A stretch of DNA of 64,000 nucleotides from NCBI RefSeq assembly GCF_000233955.1, contig NZ_JH376597.1, positions 248,001-312,000 of the forward strand. The letters run 5' to 3'. Position numbers and translations under genes: made by a program. Shown piece by piece: positions 27,797 through 35,873 of this stretch; positions within the stretch are counted from its first letter, which is position 1, and each line of letters starts with the position of its first letter. The stretch comes from Paraprevotella clara YIT 11840. GTDB taxonomy: Bacteria; Bacteroidota; Bacteroidia; Bacteroidales; Bacteroidaceae. The notes under the pieces are model-generated. The model had not been told where the DNA came from, did no database searches, and saw nothing but the letters and a program-made list of their open reading frames with translations.

Positions 27797-29014
27797 TTAG
27801 ATATCCAAATCGTAAGCAATACCCTTGCTCCACTCAGTTTCGAACTCAACACCGATAAACACGTCTGTCTTCTCAGGAGGAGTGATAGTTCCTTTACCCC
27901 AATCCGTGATGTTAGCATTTAACAAAGTCGTATATGCTGCTTCAAAGATTTGACGTTCTGTATTGCCTTTATAATCTTTGGCCAACTTCACTGAATAATA
28001 AACAAATCCTTTATCTGCAACAGTTTCTTTTGTCTGCAAAGTCAATGTACGTCCAGTGTTATTTTGGAATCTGAAGCTGACAACTATATTCTCCTCATTT
28101 TCAGGAGCCACCACTGTGTAGAAATTGGCACCAATGACTTTCAGAGGCTCATCATTCGTTGCCCCCGTAAACTCAATCTTATTCTCCTTCAAAGTTGCAT
28201 CTGCAGGAGCTTCAAATACCTTAACGGAACCAGTCTGATTGAATTTAGCGTCCATCTCTGCAGGTTGACCTTCGATAACAATACCAGTCAATGTCATGTT
28301 GGCGTTAATTTCAGTTGCCCAATTCCCGTCATTCAATTCATTTTGACCTTCCACTGTAGAAAATTCGTCTTTTACAAAAGTAGAAGTCGTACGGACTCCG
28401 GCAGCAAGCACACCCATGGCATACTTCACACCACTTAATTTAATGGCCTTGGCGTCGCCAACCGTTGTAGCATTTTCATTCCAATCTCCAAGCTGCCAAT
28501 AGCTGTAATTATCCTCAACTGACGTAGACGAAGTTGCAAATTTAGTAATATCCGCATAATAAGTCAAATCATAGGGTTTCTTGTAATCCGCCGCTGCAGC
28601 TTCGCCAGTAATTCCGGCAGTTTCTGCAGTAAAAGTCATTCCCTGAGCCACGTTGGCAACATTACCATAAACTAAGAATTCGTTGACTGTCTTCAACAAG
28701 TTTACAGACTGAGCATTGCTCTGCTTTGTCCCCGCTGTAATCGAACCCAAATTAATAGGAGTCTGCCAAGTCCCATTAAAGACAGGCACTACCGTCACAT
28801 TTGTAATGCTTTGAACCGTTCCGTCCAAGTTTACATCACCAGCAGCCAATCTTTTACTCGGCATGCCACTGGCATACACACCCATTGTCACCTTAGACGC
28901 TGCCACTTCGGGAGCACCCCCAACAACTTCCTCTTCATTTGAACAAGAAGTCAATCCCATTGTACTGGCCACGATTGCCGCAGCAAACAAGTACATTCCA
29001 TTTCTCATTTTCAT
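27797..29014 (-). CDS. Mfa1-family major fimbrial subunit
   Basis: A 405-residue fimbrillin precursor. The N terminus is MKMRNGMYLFAAAIVASTMGLTSC, a lipoprotein signal with Cys24, followed by an acidic linker. A Ser/Thr/Val-rich beta-sandwich core follows (VTNVTVVPVFNGTW, VNEFLVYGNVANVAQG), and the C terminus ends in DVFIGVEFETEWSKGIAYDLDI, resembling the terminal strand of Mfa1-type (type V) pilins. Such pilins are lipidated, exported, cleaved by a protease and polymerised by strand exchange at the surface. It lies between the DUF3868 gene and the Mfa2-type gene, as in other Bacteroidales fimbrial loci. The protease site cannot be placed with confidence. Confidence 0.8.
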   Translation of the reverse strand: MKMRNGMYLFAAAIVASTMGLTSCSNEEEVVGGAPEVAASKVTMGVYASGMPSKRLAAGDVNLDGTVQSITNVTVVPVFNGTWQTPINLGSITAGTKQSNAQSVNLLKTVNEFLVYGNVANVAQGMTFTAETAGITGEAAAADYKKPYDLTYYADITKFATSSTSVEDNYSYWQLGDWNENATTVGDAKAIKLSGVKYAMGVLAAGVRTTSTFVKDEFSTVEGQNELNDGNWATEINANMTLTGIVIEGQPAEMDAKFNQTGSVKVFEAPADATLKENKIEFTGATNDEPLKVIGANFYTVVAPENEENIVVSFRFQNNTGRTLTLQTKETVADKGFVYYSVKLAKDYKGNTERQIFEAAYTTLLNANITDWGKGTITPPEKTDVFIGVEFETEWSKGIAYDLDI

Positions 29015-29075
29015 AATTCTAAAATTTAATGAATAAATAAAAAGTTAATAACTCTATAATTAGAAAATCTCGTAA

Positions 29076-30416
29076 TTATCGTCCTTCCACGGCCCGTACA
29101 CCCTCCAGGTTGCCTGCGGCCTCGCTGTCGCCGGCCTTCACGGCCCGTTCGAAGCATTCCACAGCCTCCGCCCGGTGTCCCGTCTTGAAGTAGGCCACGC
29201 CCAACGTGTTCCACTTGCGCTCGTCGGCCAACGGTTCGAGCAGCGTCACCGCCTCGGCGTCTCGTCCCTCGCGCACCAACGCCACAGCACGATTGATGGC
29301 CTCCGCCCCCTTGTCCGGCACGGCCTCATAGTAGGCACGGATATATCCCGAATTACGCTGGTCGGCAAAGACAGACTGTTTCAGGTATTGGTAAGGCCGT
29401 CCGCCGTTGAGCTTGCGGATACGCTGCTCGCGCAGGTTCTCGTCCGGCGTGTTGTCGATGATTTGCAGCAGCTCCTGACGCTCGTCCAGATCGCTCTCGG
29501 CGATGACATCGCGCAAGTCGGCCCAGGCTTCTCCCGCGCCCACCACTTCATACACGTCGTCCGGCATATCGACCCGTGCATCGAGATAATCTTTCAAGAC
29601 TTCGGCACGCCGTCCGGCCAGATGCTCATTGAAAGCCACGGAGCCTTCGATGGAGGCCAAGCCCACAATCACCACTTTCACGATGGAGGAGGTCTTGTCG
29701 TCCTTCACGCGCCGCATCATGTCCACGATGCGGGCCAGCGTGGCTTCGTTGTCTCGGAAGTCTTCGCGCAAGTCCCACTTACCCACGGGGAAGTGCACGT
29801 AAAGTGCGTCTTTCATCTTACGCAAAGGGATATCCCGCGTATAGGGCTTATATTCGCTGATGGGTTTCAGCACGGGTTCGCGTACGGCAATCTGCTCGGC
29901 TACGCTCAGCACGGGCATGACCGCCTTGGGTTTCGGCGTGAACCAACGCGTGGCGCCCAAATCGAGCGCAGCCAGCGGCCGCACATCGCAGCAGTTCTCA
30001 AACTCACAGTCCACTGTGAGCGAAAGAGCCGACGCACGCATCCACGGCTCCACCCCTACCACCTTATTATAATATAAGGTGTCGGCAGCAGCAGCCACAG
30101 CGACACGCTCTTCGCCACGCAAGGCCGCGCGACGGTCGAAATAACGGCGGTTGCGCTTGCCGGCCAGCTCCACAGGAGGCAGCGTCAGCGTATCGCCTGC
30201 CTTCGTAGTGAGACGCGGCGTAAGGATGAGACGGTCGTCCGACGTGATTTCCACATCGCCGGCAGCCACGGAAAAGGCCACTTTGAGCTGCGTGCTGTCC
30301 TGCCACGACAACACGGGTTCTCCCGTCGGCACCACCTGTTGGGCCGACAACGGACAGGAAGACAGGCACAAGGCCGCGGCCCCCATCCATGCTTGTATGT
30401 CATTGATTCTCTTCAT
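29076..30416 (-). CDS. DUF3868 / OmpA-like and TPR fimbrial-locus protein
   Basis: A 446-residue exported protein. A signal peptide (AWMGAAALCLSSCPLSAQQ) leads to a DUF3868-like N-terminal beta domain (about 30-150). Next comes an OmpA_C-like domain (about 200-330: YVHFPVGKWDLREDFRDNE...VVIVGLASIEGS...RRAEVLKDYL). The C-terminal ~70 residues form a tetratricopeptide-like helix pair (WNTLGVAYFKTGHRAEAVECFERAVKAG). The OmpA-like fold suggests peptidoglycan attachment. Its place before the pilin genes, together with DUF3575, is recurrent in Bacteroidales fimbrial operons, so a role in assembly or anchoring is likely but unproven. Confidence 0.75.
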   Translation of the reverse strand: MKRINDIQAWMGAAALCLSSCPLSAQQVVPTGEPVLSWQDSTQLKVAFSVAAGDVEITSDDRLILTPRLTTKAGDTLTLPPVELAGKRNRRYFDRRAALRGEERVAVAAAADTLYYNKVVGVEPWMRASALSLTVDCEFENCCDVRPLAALDLGATRWFTPKPKAVMPVLSVAEQIAVREPVLKPISEYKPYTRDIPLRKMKDALYVHFPVGKWDLREDFRDNEATLARIVDMMRRVKDDKTSSIVKVVIVGLASIEGSVAFNEHLAGRRAEVLKDYLDARVDMPDDVYEVVGAGEAWADLRDVIAESDLDERQELLQIIDNTPDENLREQRIRKLNGGRPYQYLKQSVFADQRNSGYIRAYYEAVPDKGAEAINRAVALVREGRDAEAVTLLEPLADERKWNTLGVAYFKTGHRAEAVECFERAVKAGDSEAAGNLEGVRAVEGR

Positions 30417-30430
30417 CTTCTCTGTTGGCT

Positions 30431-31009
30431 TTACTTAAACACATAAATAAAAGACACGGACAACTTGGTGGGCACGAAACGGTGGGTGGTGCGCTCTTCC
30501 AACTTGTCGCCACACTTGCGGCACTCGTAGGCATCGAAGTCGGCGAAAGAATAACCCAACCCCAACTCGGCCTCCAGGCTCCAATGACGGCTCAGAATCC
30601 AATGGTAACCGTAGCCCAGCCCCACAGCCCATTCATTACCCTGCACGCGCTGGTCTTCCAACTTGGGCCACAGGCCGAAAGGCAGGTTCACCCCTCCGGC
30701 GTTAAACCGCGTGTAAGAAGCATGAAGCCCCAGGAAGTGTCCGCCGAACGGGCGGCAAATCCAGTAACGGTACTCCGGCTGCACCCGCAGGTGGCGCCAC
30801 TTCTTGTTGTCGGAGAACGTCCAGGGATTCCACGAAAGCCCCAAGGCCATCGTAGACTTGCGCCCCACCTTTACCTCCGGCTCCAGATTCAACGAAGCGG
30901 TAGCCCAGTTCACCAAATCCGTCTTTAACGCTACGGTCTGTGCTTGAACGGCAACGAACCAACCGCACAGCCCCAGCAAACATAAGATAAGTCGTTTGCT
31001 CTTCATCAT
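30431..31009 (-). CDS. DUF3575 outer-membrane protein, first gene of fimbrial operon
   Basis: A 192-residue protein with signal peptide MMKSKRLILCLLGLCGWFVAVQAQ, then alternating amphipathic strands ending in an aromatic residue (PTKLSVSFIYVFK), as in small outer-membrane beta-barrels. The motif VALKTDLVNWATASLNLEPEVKVG is typical of DUF3575. A Cys pair (ECRKCGD) lies in a predicted loop. The start is one of two adjacent ATGs at 31009/31006; the frame runs 48 codons further up, but that part is non-coding leader. It heads the fimbrial operon, 14 bases before the DUF3868 gene. Confidence 0.78.
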   Translation of the reverse strand: MMKSKRLILCLLGLCGWFVAVQAQTVALKTDLVNWATASLNLEPEVKVGRKSTMALGLSWNPWTFSDNKKWRHLRVQPEYRYWICRPFGGHFLGLHASYTRFNAGGVNLPFGLWPKLEDQRVQGNEWAVGLGYGYHWILSRHWSLEAELGLGYSFADFDAYECRKCGDKLEERTTHRFVPTKLSVSFIYVFK

Positions 31010-31378
31010 GGTTTTCAGTTTATAGAATATACGTAAAAGCCCGCTTCCGGAAGAAAGCGGACAATATGCCCTTCGCCCGGCATGCCGGAACGGCACGGGG
31101 CTTACCCACAAAAGACAATAAGATATTACATGTGTGTGTGTGTGTTTACACAAATATTTGGAACAGCCAAATATAATTTGTTAAAAATACAATTAAAAAC
31201 ACATACCTTACCCCACAAAATATCCAAAAAACGATATTTTTCGTCCTTGCACACCGCTACCGACAACGGGCTCCACAGCGTGGTGCCTTTCCGGTTTCTA
31301 TATGCAAGTTCGTTTTTCATCATCTCATTTGGATAATATTACAGGACAAATATAGAGGTTATAAACAAAACAAACAAA
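31010..31378 (-). promoter_or_regulatory. Fimbrial operon promoter and long structured leader
   Basis: On the minus strand TTTG (31378-31375), 20 bases, then TATATTTG (31354-31347) is a full-consensus promoter, giving a leader of about 330 bases. A second TATATTTG box (31175-31168) lacks a good -33 element. The leader contains a (TG)7 dinucleotide run at 31131-31145, a CCGGCATGCCGG palindrome at 31077-31088 flanked by GGGGC/GCCC, and a hairpin at 31041-31060 (CCGCTT/AAGCGG) ending in CTTTT about 30 bases before the first gene. Such structure fits attenuation or slippage control; this is not shown by sequence alone. Confidence 0.65.
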
Positions 31379-31438
31379 TTTTCTCGATATTTTTTTTAAA
31401 AAACATTATAAACATCATATTATTCTTATTCTTCACAC

Positions 31439-31753
31439 TCCCACACCAGAGTTTTTCAAAAAATATCCTTCATCTTTCAGGTTATATGATAAAACATTGT
31501 CATACAACATATTACGGGCTGAAGGATAAAAGGGTCATCTTTCAGCTTTCCTTCATGACTGAGAACGACAAAACGTTCTGCGCCAAACTTTTTATCGTTC
31601 TCAGCCAAACGTTTTATCATTCGGCTGAGAACGAATTGAAGCACGGCTGAAGGATACCTGAAACATCCTTCATCCCGTAACACAAACATTATGAGATTCT
31701 TACCATAGCACCTGAAAGATGAAGGATATTTTTTGAAAAACTCTGGTGTGGGA
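31439..31753. repeat. 315-bp imperfect palindrome with 44-bp perfect terminal inverted repeats
   Basis: Positions 31439-31482 and 31710-31753 are exact reverse complements over 44 bases, enclosing 227 bp. The interior is collinear with itself in inverted orientation without indels: after 29 diverged bases, TTACGGG-x-TGAAGGAT matches on both sides, then shorter TTCAG and TTCA blocks at identical spacing. The centre holds TCGTTCTCAGCC (31595-31606) and its reverse complement GGCTGAGAACGA (31623-31634). The octamer TGAAGGAT recurs about five times. No open frame and no TAnnTTTG promoter lie inside. It is most like a MITE or a giant hairpin. Confidence 0.85.
31574..31610 (+). repeat. Dispersed motif copy A (GTTCTGCGCCAAA and TCTCAGCCAAAC)
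   Basis: CGTTCTGCGCCAAAC lies at 31574-31588 and TCTCAGCCAAAC at 31599-31610, inside the palindrome. The same words recur in the intergenic regions at 47.0 kb and 59.5 kb. Confidence 0.75.
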
Positions 31754-31797
31754 TGGAAGGCCTGAAAGTACGTGAACAAAAACAAGAAAGACAAAAA

Positions 31798-31870
31798 TAC
31801 AAAAGAACATAAGGTTTAATTTTTCAAATTCCGTTTGCGGAAATCGATACCCTCCTTATGTTCTTTTGTA
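31798..31870 (-). terminator. Hairpin downstream of secG
   Basis: TACAAAAGAACATAAGG at 31798-31814 is matched by its exact reverse complement at 31854-31870, and pairing continues outward for about 12 more bases with three mismatches. A smaller TTCCG/CGGAA hairpin sits in the loop. Read on the minus strand it follows secG by about 70 bases and runs into a T-rich stretch, so it probably ends the rlmN-to-secG transcription unit. Confidence 0.6.
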
Positions 31871-31938
31871 CTTCTGTCTTTTATTATCCGGAGGAAAGCT
31901 TCCGCCCCTCCCCCGTCGTCAAACGACCGGCTTCCGCC

Positions 31939-32310
31939 TTATTGCGCGGGTGCCTGCTGTGCCGGAGCTTGTCCGGCCGGAGCAGCCTGTTGCTGCGGCT
32001 GGCTGGCACCGAATCCCGGCAAGTTGTTGGAATTTACGGCCTTTTGCTCGGTGGCCGCCTTCATCATGGCAGACTCTTCCGTAGCCACCTTGGGAATGAA
32101 GAATACCGAAACCACGCTCAATACGACCATGGCGGCAGCCAATCCCCAAGTCACTTTTTCAATCACATCCGTCGTCTTGCGCACGCCCATAATCTGATTG
32201 GAAGCGGAGAAGCTGGAAGCGAGACCTCCACCTTTGGACTCCTGAATGAGTACAACCAGACACATCAGAATGGCAAGAATGACGATGAGAACAACCAATA
32301 CTGTGTACAT
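31939..32310 (-). CDS. secG: Preprotein translocase subunit SecG
   Basis: A 123-residue inner-membrane protein with two transmembrane helices (about 2-22 and 55-75) joined by the SecG signature loop (LVVLIQESKGGGLASSFSASNQIMGVRKTTD). SecG stimulates SecYEG-driven protein export. The C-terminal ~25 residues are a Pro/Ala/Gln-rich tail (SQPQQQAAPAGQAPAQQ) common in Bacteroidota SecG. It follows the TPR gene with a 2-base gap, so it is the last gene of a tightly packed run. Confidence 0.93.
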   Translation of the reverse strand: MYTVLVVLIVILAILMCLVVLIQESKGGGLASSFSASNQIMGVRKTTDVIEKVTWGLAAAMVVLSVVSVFFIPKVATEESAMMKAATEQKAVNSNNLPGFGASQPQQQAAPAGQAPAQQAPAQ

Positions 32311-32312
32311 GT

Positions 32313-33059
32313 TTACGATTTTTTATTTTTATTATTTATTATCAATTTCTCCAAGAAACGAATCTGGTCTGCAAAGTAACGGTTTTTTTTTGGATATTTC
32401 AAACTTAACCGCCTTATAATTTCCATCGCTTTGGTATATCGGCCTTGTTTTATATAAATTTTAGCCAATGTTTCGGTAAAATAGTCCTCGTCCTCCTCGT
32501 TTTCGCCCTCGGCGGGAAGAGCGGGAGTCTGCAACTCGCTGTCGGCATCCTGATTCAGTACGATGCGTTTATCCCCTTGCCCGATAAATTCGTCTATCAG
32601 TTCCTGATGCTGCATGCGGGGCACTGCCGTAATCGTATCGGGAGCGTCTTCGCTCTGCATCAGATATGCCATATAGTCTGTAGAGGCATCCACCGGTTTC
32701 GGACGGTGGGGCTTCTCCTCCGGCAAGTTGGCCAGAAAATTGTCTATGAGCGAATAGGTGCGGTCTTCTTCCACCTCTCCCGCCTTCTCGGCTTTCGTCT
32801 GATACTTTTTGACGGGTTCGAACCGATAGTTTACGCCTTCTATCAAACGGAACAGGGCCTTACGGTCGGGCAGAAAAAAGGCGGCGCGACGAAGCTCCCG
32901 GTCGAAAGCCGCATCGTGCAAGAGGTACAGATTGCGCAAATAGAGCAGACGGGCCGGCTGAAAGTAAGGATAGTCACCGACCAGCTTTTCCAGGCGGGGC
33001 AACGTTTCCTTATCCAGTTTCTCCGGATGCTTGATATAATCCGATAAGTTCAAATCCAT
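32313..33059 (-). CDS. TPR-type protein of the lptE-secG cluster
   Basis: A 248-residue soluble protein without a signal peptide. The N-terminal half is helical (LSDYIKHPEKLDKETLPRLEKLVGDYPYFQPARLLYLRNLYLLHD), an acidic linker follows (about 140-195), and the C terminus has a TPR-like pair (YFTETLAKIYIKQGRYTKAMEIIRRLSLKYPKKNRYFADQIRFLEKLI). Such a protein is found between lptE and secG in many Bacteroidales; its role is unknown. It starts 4 bases after lptE. Confidence 0.7.
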   Translation of the reverse strand: MDLNLSDYIKHPEKLDKETLPRLEKLVGDYPYFQPARLLYLRNLYLLHDAAFDRELRRAAFFLPDRKALFRLIEGVNYRFEPVKKYQTKAEKAGEVEEDRTYSLIDNFLANLPEEKPHRPKPVDASTDYMAYLMQSEDAPDTITAVPRMQHQELIDEFIGQGDKRIVLNQDADSELQTPALPAEGENEEDEDYFTETLAKIYIKQGRYTKAMEIIRRLSLKYPKKNRYFADQIRFLEKLIINNKNKKS

Positions 33060-33063
33060 ATCC

Positions 33064-33591
33064 TTACCAATTCGCTACGGTTGCATTAAATATCTGGTCT
33101 ACAATATCCTTCACCATCTGGGTCACCAGTTCTTCCTGTACGGCCGTCAGTTGCTGCGACGAATCATACTGGGACGTGGCGCTGAACTTCTGTTCGAAAT
33201 CCTCGTTGTGGTTGGCATTATTCACAAAACGGACATTCACCGTCATCTTCAACTGCACCTGCGACGAAAACCCGTCGGCAGACACGGCCTTGTTGAACTG
33301 GCTGTATTCCACAATCTCGCCCGAAAGCTGCAAATCCCCGTTACGGTTCACCTGCCTCAACTTGGTCTGGCGGGCAAAGACATCGGTCAGTTGGTTGCTG
33401 AAAATAGACTGCATGGGCGCCCATACGTATGCAGAACGGATGGGGAAAGCCGAAATCTGTATCGTCTTGGTTTTCGTATAGTCGATGGATGCCCCGTTGA
33501 ATTTATAGGAGATGGAACAGGCCGCCAAAAAAAAGACACAAGACAGAAGCCCGACCGCTTTGCTTTTAAAGATCCTCTTTATCCAAACCAT
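33064..33591 (-). CDS. lptE: LPS-assembly lipoprotein LptE
   Basis: A 175-residue lipoprotein; the signal runs to FFLAAC (Cys near 25), then SISYKFNGASIDYTKTKTIQISAFP, the characteristic start of Bacteroidota LptE. The fold ends in helices (LTAVQEELVTQMVKDIVDQIFNATVANW). LptE plugs the LptD barrel that inserts lipopolysaccharide into the outer membrane. Its start overlaps the last 26 bases of the sigma-54 activator gene, suggesting translational coupling. lptD is not in the window. Confidence 0.88.
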   Translation of the reverse strand: MVWIKRIFKSKAVGLLSCVFFLAACSISYKFNGASIDYTKTKTIQISAFPIRSAYVWAPMQSIFSNQLTDVFARQTKLRQVNRNGDLQLSGEIVEYSQFNKAVSADGFSSQVQLKMTVNVRFVNNANHNEDFEQKFSATSQYDSSQQLTAVQEELVTQMVKDIVDQIFNATVANW

Positions 33592-34792
33592 ATTCCTTTA
33601 TTTTACGATAAAGCGTCCGTTCGGAGATGTTCAGTTCCAGGGCGGCCTTGCGACGCTTGCCCCGGTTCTTCTCCAAAGCCCTCACTATCATCTGGCGTTC
33701 CACGTCGTTCAACGACACAGCCTCTTCCACATACTCTTCCGGAGTCTGGAATTCATCCGCTCCTTTGGCTGCGTGAGCCACAGGATAAGTGATATCCGGC
33801 TGATAGTAGGTTATCGGCTGTTCGACAACCTGGGGGGCAGAAGACCGCTCACGCTCCACCCGCTGCCCGTGCACCAACTTTTTCAGCTCCGTCACGTCGT
33901 TGCGCAAATCGAAAAGTATCTTGTACAGCAACTCGCGTTCGTTTTCAAAACTATGGCCTTCGTTCCGTTTGTTCAACGGCACAATATCATGCGTCACCGG
34001 ATCTTCGGGGATATAACCGGACAAGATTTCAGGAGTAATTATCCGCTCCGGGGAGAGGATGGAAATCTGTTCCGTCACGTTCTTCAGTTGGCGGACGTTT
34101 CCCGGCCACGAATATCTTTTCAGCCTTTCCTGGGCTGCTTCCGTCAGTTCCACCGGATCCGGCATATTATACTTTTCCGCCGTGTCCATCGCAAACTTCT
34201 TGAAGAGCAGCACCACGTCGTCTCCCCGTTCGCGAAGAGCCGGCATCTTGACGGGAATCGTGTTCAAGCGGTAGAACAAGTCCTCGCGGAAACGGCCGTC
34301 GCGGATGGCCTGCGCCATGTTGACATTGGTAGCCGCCACGATGCGCACGTCCGTCTTGCGCACGTCGCTCGAACCGACCCGGATGTATTCGCCCGTCTCC
34401 AGCACACGCAACAAGCGTGCCTGCGTGGCCAAGGGCAGCTCTCCCACCTCATCGAGAAACAGCGTACCTCCGTTGGCCGCCCCGAAATAGCCTTCGCGCT
34501 CTCCTATCGCCCCGGTAAAAGCTCCTTTCTCATGACCGAACAGTTCGGAATCTATCGTTCCCTCAGGAATGGAACCGCAATTCACGGCAAAGTATTTCTT
34601 CGTCTTTCTCAGGCTGTTGTCGTGGATAATACGGGGAATGATTTCCTTTCCCACACCGCTCTCTCCGGTGATCAATACGGATAAGTCCGTCTTGGCCACT
34701 TGCAAAGCAATGTCCACTGCATGGTTCAACCCTTCCGAATTGCCCACGATACCATATCTTCTTTTCTGTGCCTGAACGTCGGATGTATTCAT
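33566..34792 (-). CDS. Sigma-54-dependent transcriptional activator without receiver domain
   Basis: A 408-residue AAA+ enhancer-binding protein. The central domain begins almost at the N terminus (GNSEGLNHAVDIA), with Walker A GESGVGKE at 43-50, the sigma-54-contacting GAFTGA loop at 90-95, Walker B LFLDEVGE at 111-118 and the R-finger region RFREDLFYRLN. The C terminus is a Fis-type helix-turn-helix (RQMIVRALEKNRGKRRKAALELNISERTLYRKIKEYGL). No receiver, GAF or PAS domain is present, so its activity must be controlled by amount or by partners. Fused by overlap to lptE and upstream of secG, it may control envelope genes. Targets are unknown. Confidence 0.9.
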   Translation of the reverse strand: MNTSDVQAQKRRYGIVGNSEGLNHAVDIALQVAKTDLSVLITGESGVGKEIIPRIIHDNSLRKTKKYFAVNCGSIPEGTIDSELFGHEKGAFTGAIGEREGYFGAANGGTLFLDEVGELPLATQARLLRVLETGEYIRVGSSDVRKTDVRIVAATNVNMAQAIRDGRFREDLFYRLNTIPVKMPALRERGDDVVLLFKKFAMDTAEKYNMPDPVELTEAAQERLKRYSWPGNVRQLKNVTEQISILSPERIITPEILSGYIPEDPVTHDIVPLNKRNEGHSFENERELLYKILFDLRNDVTELKKLVHGQRVERERSSAPQVVEQPITYYQPDITYPVAHAAKGADEFQTPEEYVEEAVSLNDVERQMIVRALEKNRGKRRKAALELNISERTLYRKIKEYGLDKEDL

Positions 34793-34876
34793 ATCTTCTA
34801 CCCAAATGCGATTGTCGACAAAATTACATAAAAAATCCCGTGGGACACAACTTTAACCGTATTAATTTAAGAAAAA

Positions 34877-35872
34877 CTAAGCAGACTTGTTGCCCAACTT
34901 GATCAACAGCAAACCGACGGCCGTCCACACCAATTCCCGCAAGCGGATAATCAAACCGGTATAAACACCGTATGCGCCGGCCAGGGAAAGTCCGCCCACA
35001 GCCAACGCGAAGCCGCCTTCACGCGCGCCCATCCCCATCGGAATAAAGAAAAACAAATTGGCAAAAAGCGACGTGAATGCCTGTATCAGCACGCAATCCC
35101 AAAAGGAAACATGGTCGGTCAGTATCAACAAGATGAACTGGATTTCAAGACAACCGGCCACCCGCACGGCGAACTCTATGAACAACGACAGATAGAACGT
35201 GGACTTGCGCTGTGCATGCAAGGCGGCTATCTGGCTGTCCACCTTCCGTATGGACTCTTCCCGCGTGTCGATGAACCGCCGCAGACGGGACTTCAATCCG
35301 GGTATGTGGGCCAACAGGCGCAAGGCTTTCATGGCCAGTCCGTTTTTATATCCTTTCTGGAAAAAGTAAATGCCCGTACCGCAGAAAGCGGAACAGACGA
35401 CCATGAACACCGCCATTCCGGCCGACATCTCCCGGCCATAGAGCCACAAGTAAAGGAGGATGGAGAAAGTCCAGAAACAGAAATGGGAAAAGATGTGCAT
35501 CATGGCATAGAGAATCACGCTGGATGTCGCCTTGGCCGCCCCTACGTACGGTGTCAGTTCCATAATACGGTAAGGCTCGCCGCCGAGAAGTCCCACCGGA
35601 GTGACGTAGTTCAGCGCATAACCGCTGATCGTGTACTTATAAATCTTCAGAAAAGGCACTTTCGGTGCCGCCCCGTCGTGGATGATGACCGACCACGACC
35701 AGGCGTTGGCCAGATAGAGAAAGACCCATAAGAGGATGACGGCAGGAAACCAGTATCCCGCCCGACGGACGTTGTCCCATAATTCCGAATAGGACAGGTC
35801 CGAAGTGCAGAGCATAATGATAATGGCCACCACGCCGATGGCCAGAAACACGTTACGGTAGAGAGGCTTCAT
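34877..35872 (-). CDS. Flippase-like / LPG-synthase transmembrane family protein
   Basis: A 331-residue integral membrane protein with about eight hydrophobic segments, of the YbhN/UPF0104 (lysylphosphatidylglycerol synthase TM region) family. The motif NYVTPVGLLGGEPYRIMEL near 95-113 and the late FFIPMGMGAREGGFAL are hallmarks of the family. There is no MprF catalytic domain, so it does not itself aminoacylate lipids; lipid or polyisoprenoid flipping is the usual inference. It begins one base after the pdxA stop. Confidence 0.83.
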   Translation of the reverse strand: MKPLYRNVFLAIGVVAIIIMLCTSDLSYSELWDNVRRAGYWFPAVILLWVFLYLANAWSWSVIIHDGAAPKVPFLKIYKYTISGYALNYVTPVGLLGGEPYRIMELTPYVGAAKATSSVILYAMMHIFSHFCFWTFSILLYLWLYGREMSAGMAVFMVVCSAFCGTGIYFFQKGYKNGLAMKALRLLAHIPGLKSRLRRFIDTREESIRKVDSQIAALHAQRKSTFYLSLFIEFAVRVAGCLEIQFILLILTDHVSFWDCVLIQAFTSLFANLFFFIPMGMGAREGGFALAVGGLSLAGAYGVYTGLIIRLRELVWTAVGLLLIKLGNKSA

Positions 35873-35873
35873 G

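Noticed and set aside
31483-31709. Simple invertible promoter inside the 44-bp repeats
   Set aside because: I searched both strands of the interior for TAnnTTTG and found none, and the fimbrial promoter lies outside the repeats. Inversion may still occur, but not by flipping a recognisable promoter.
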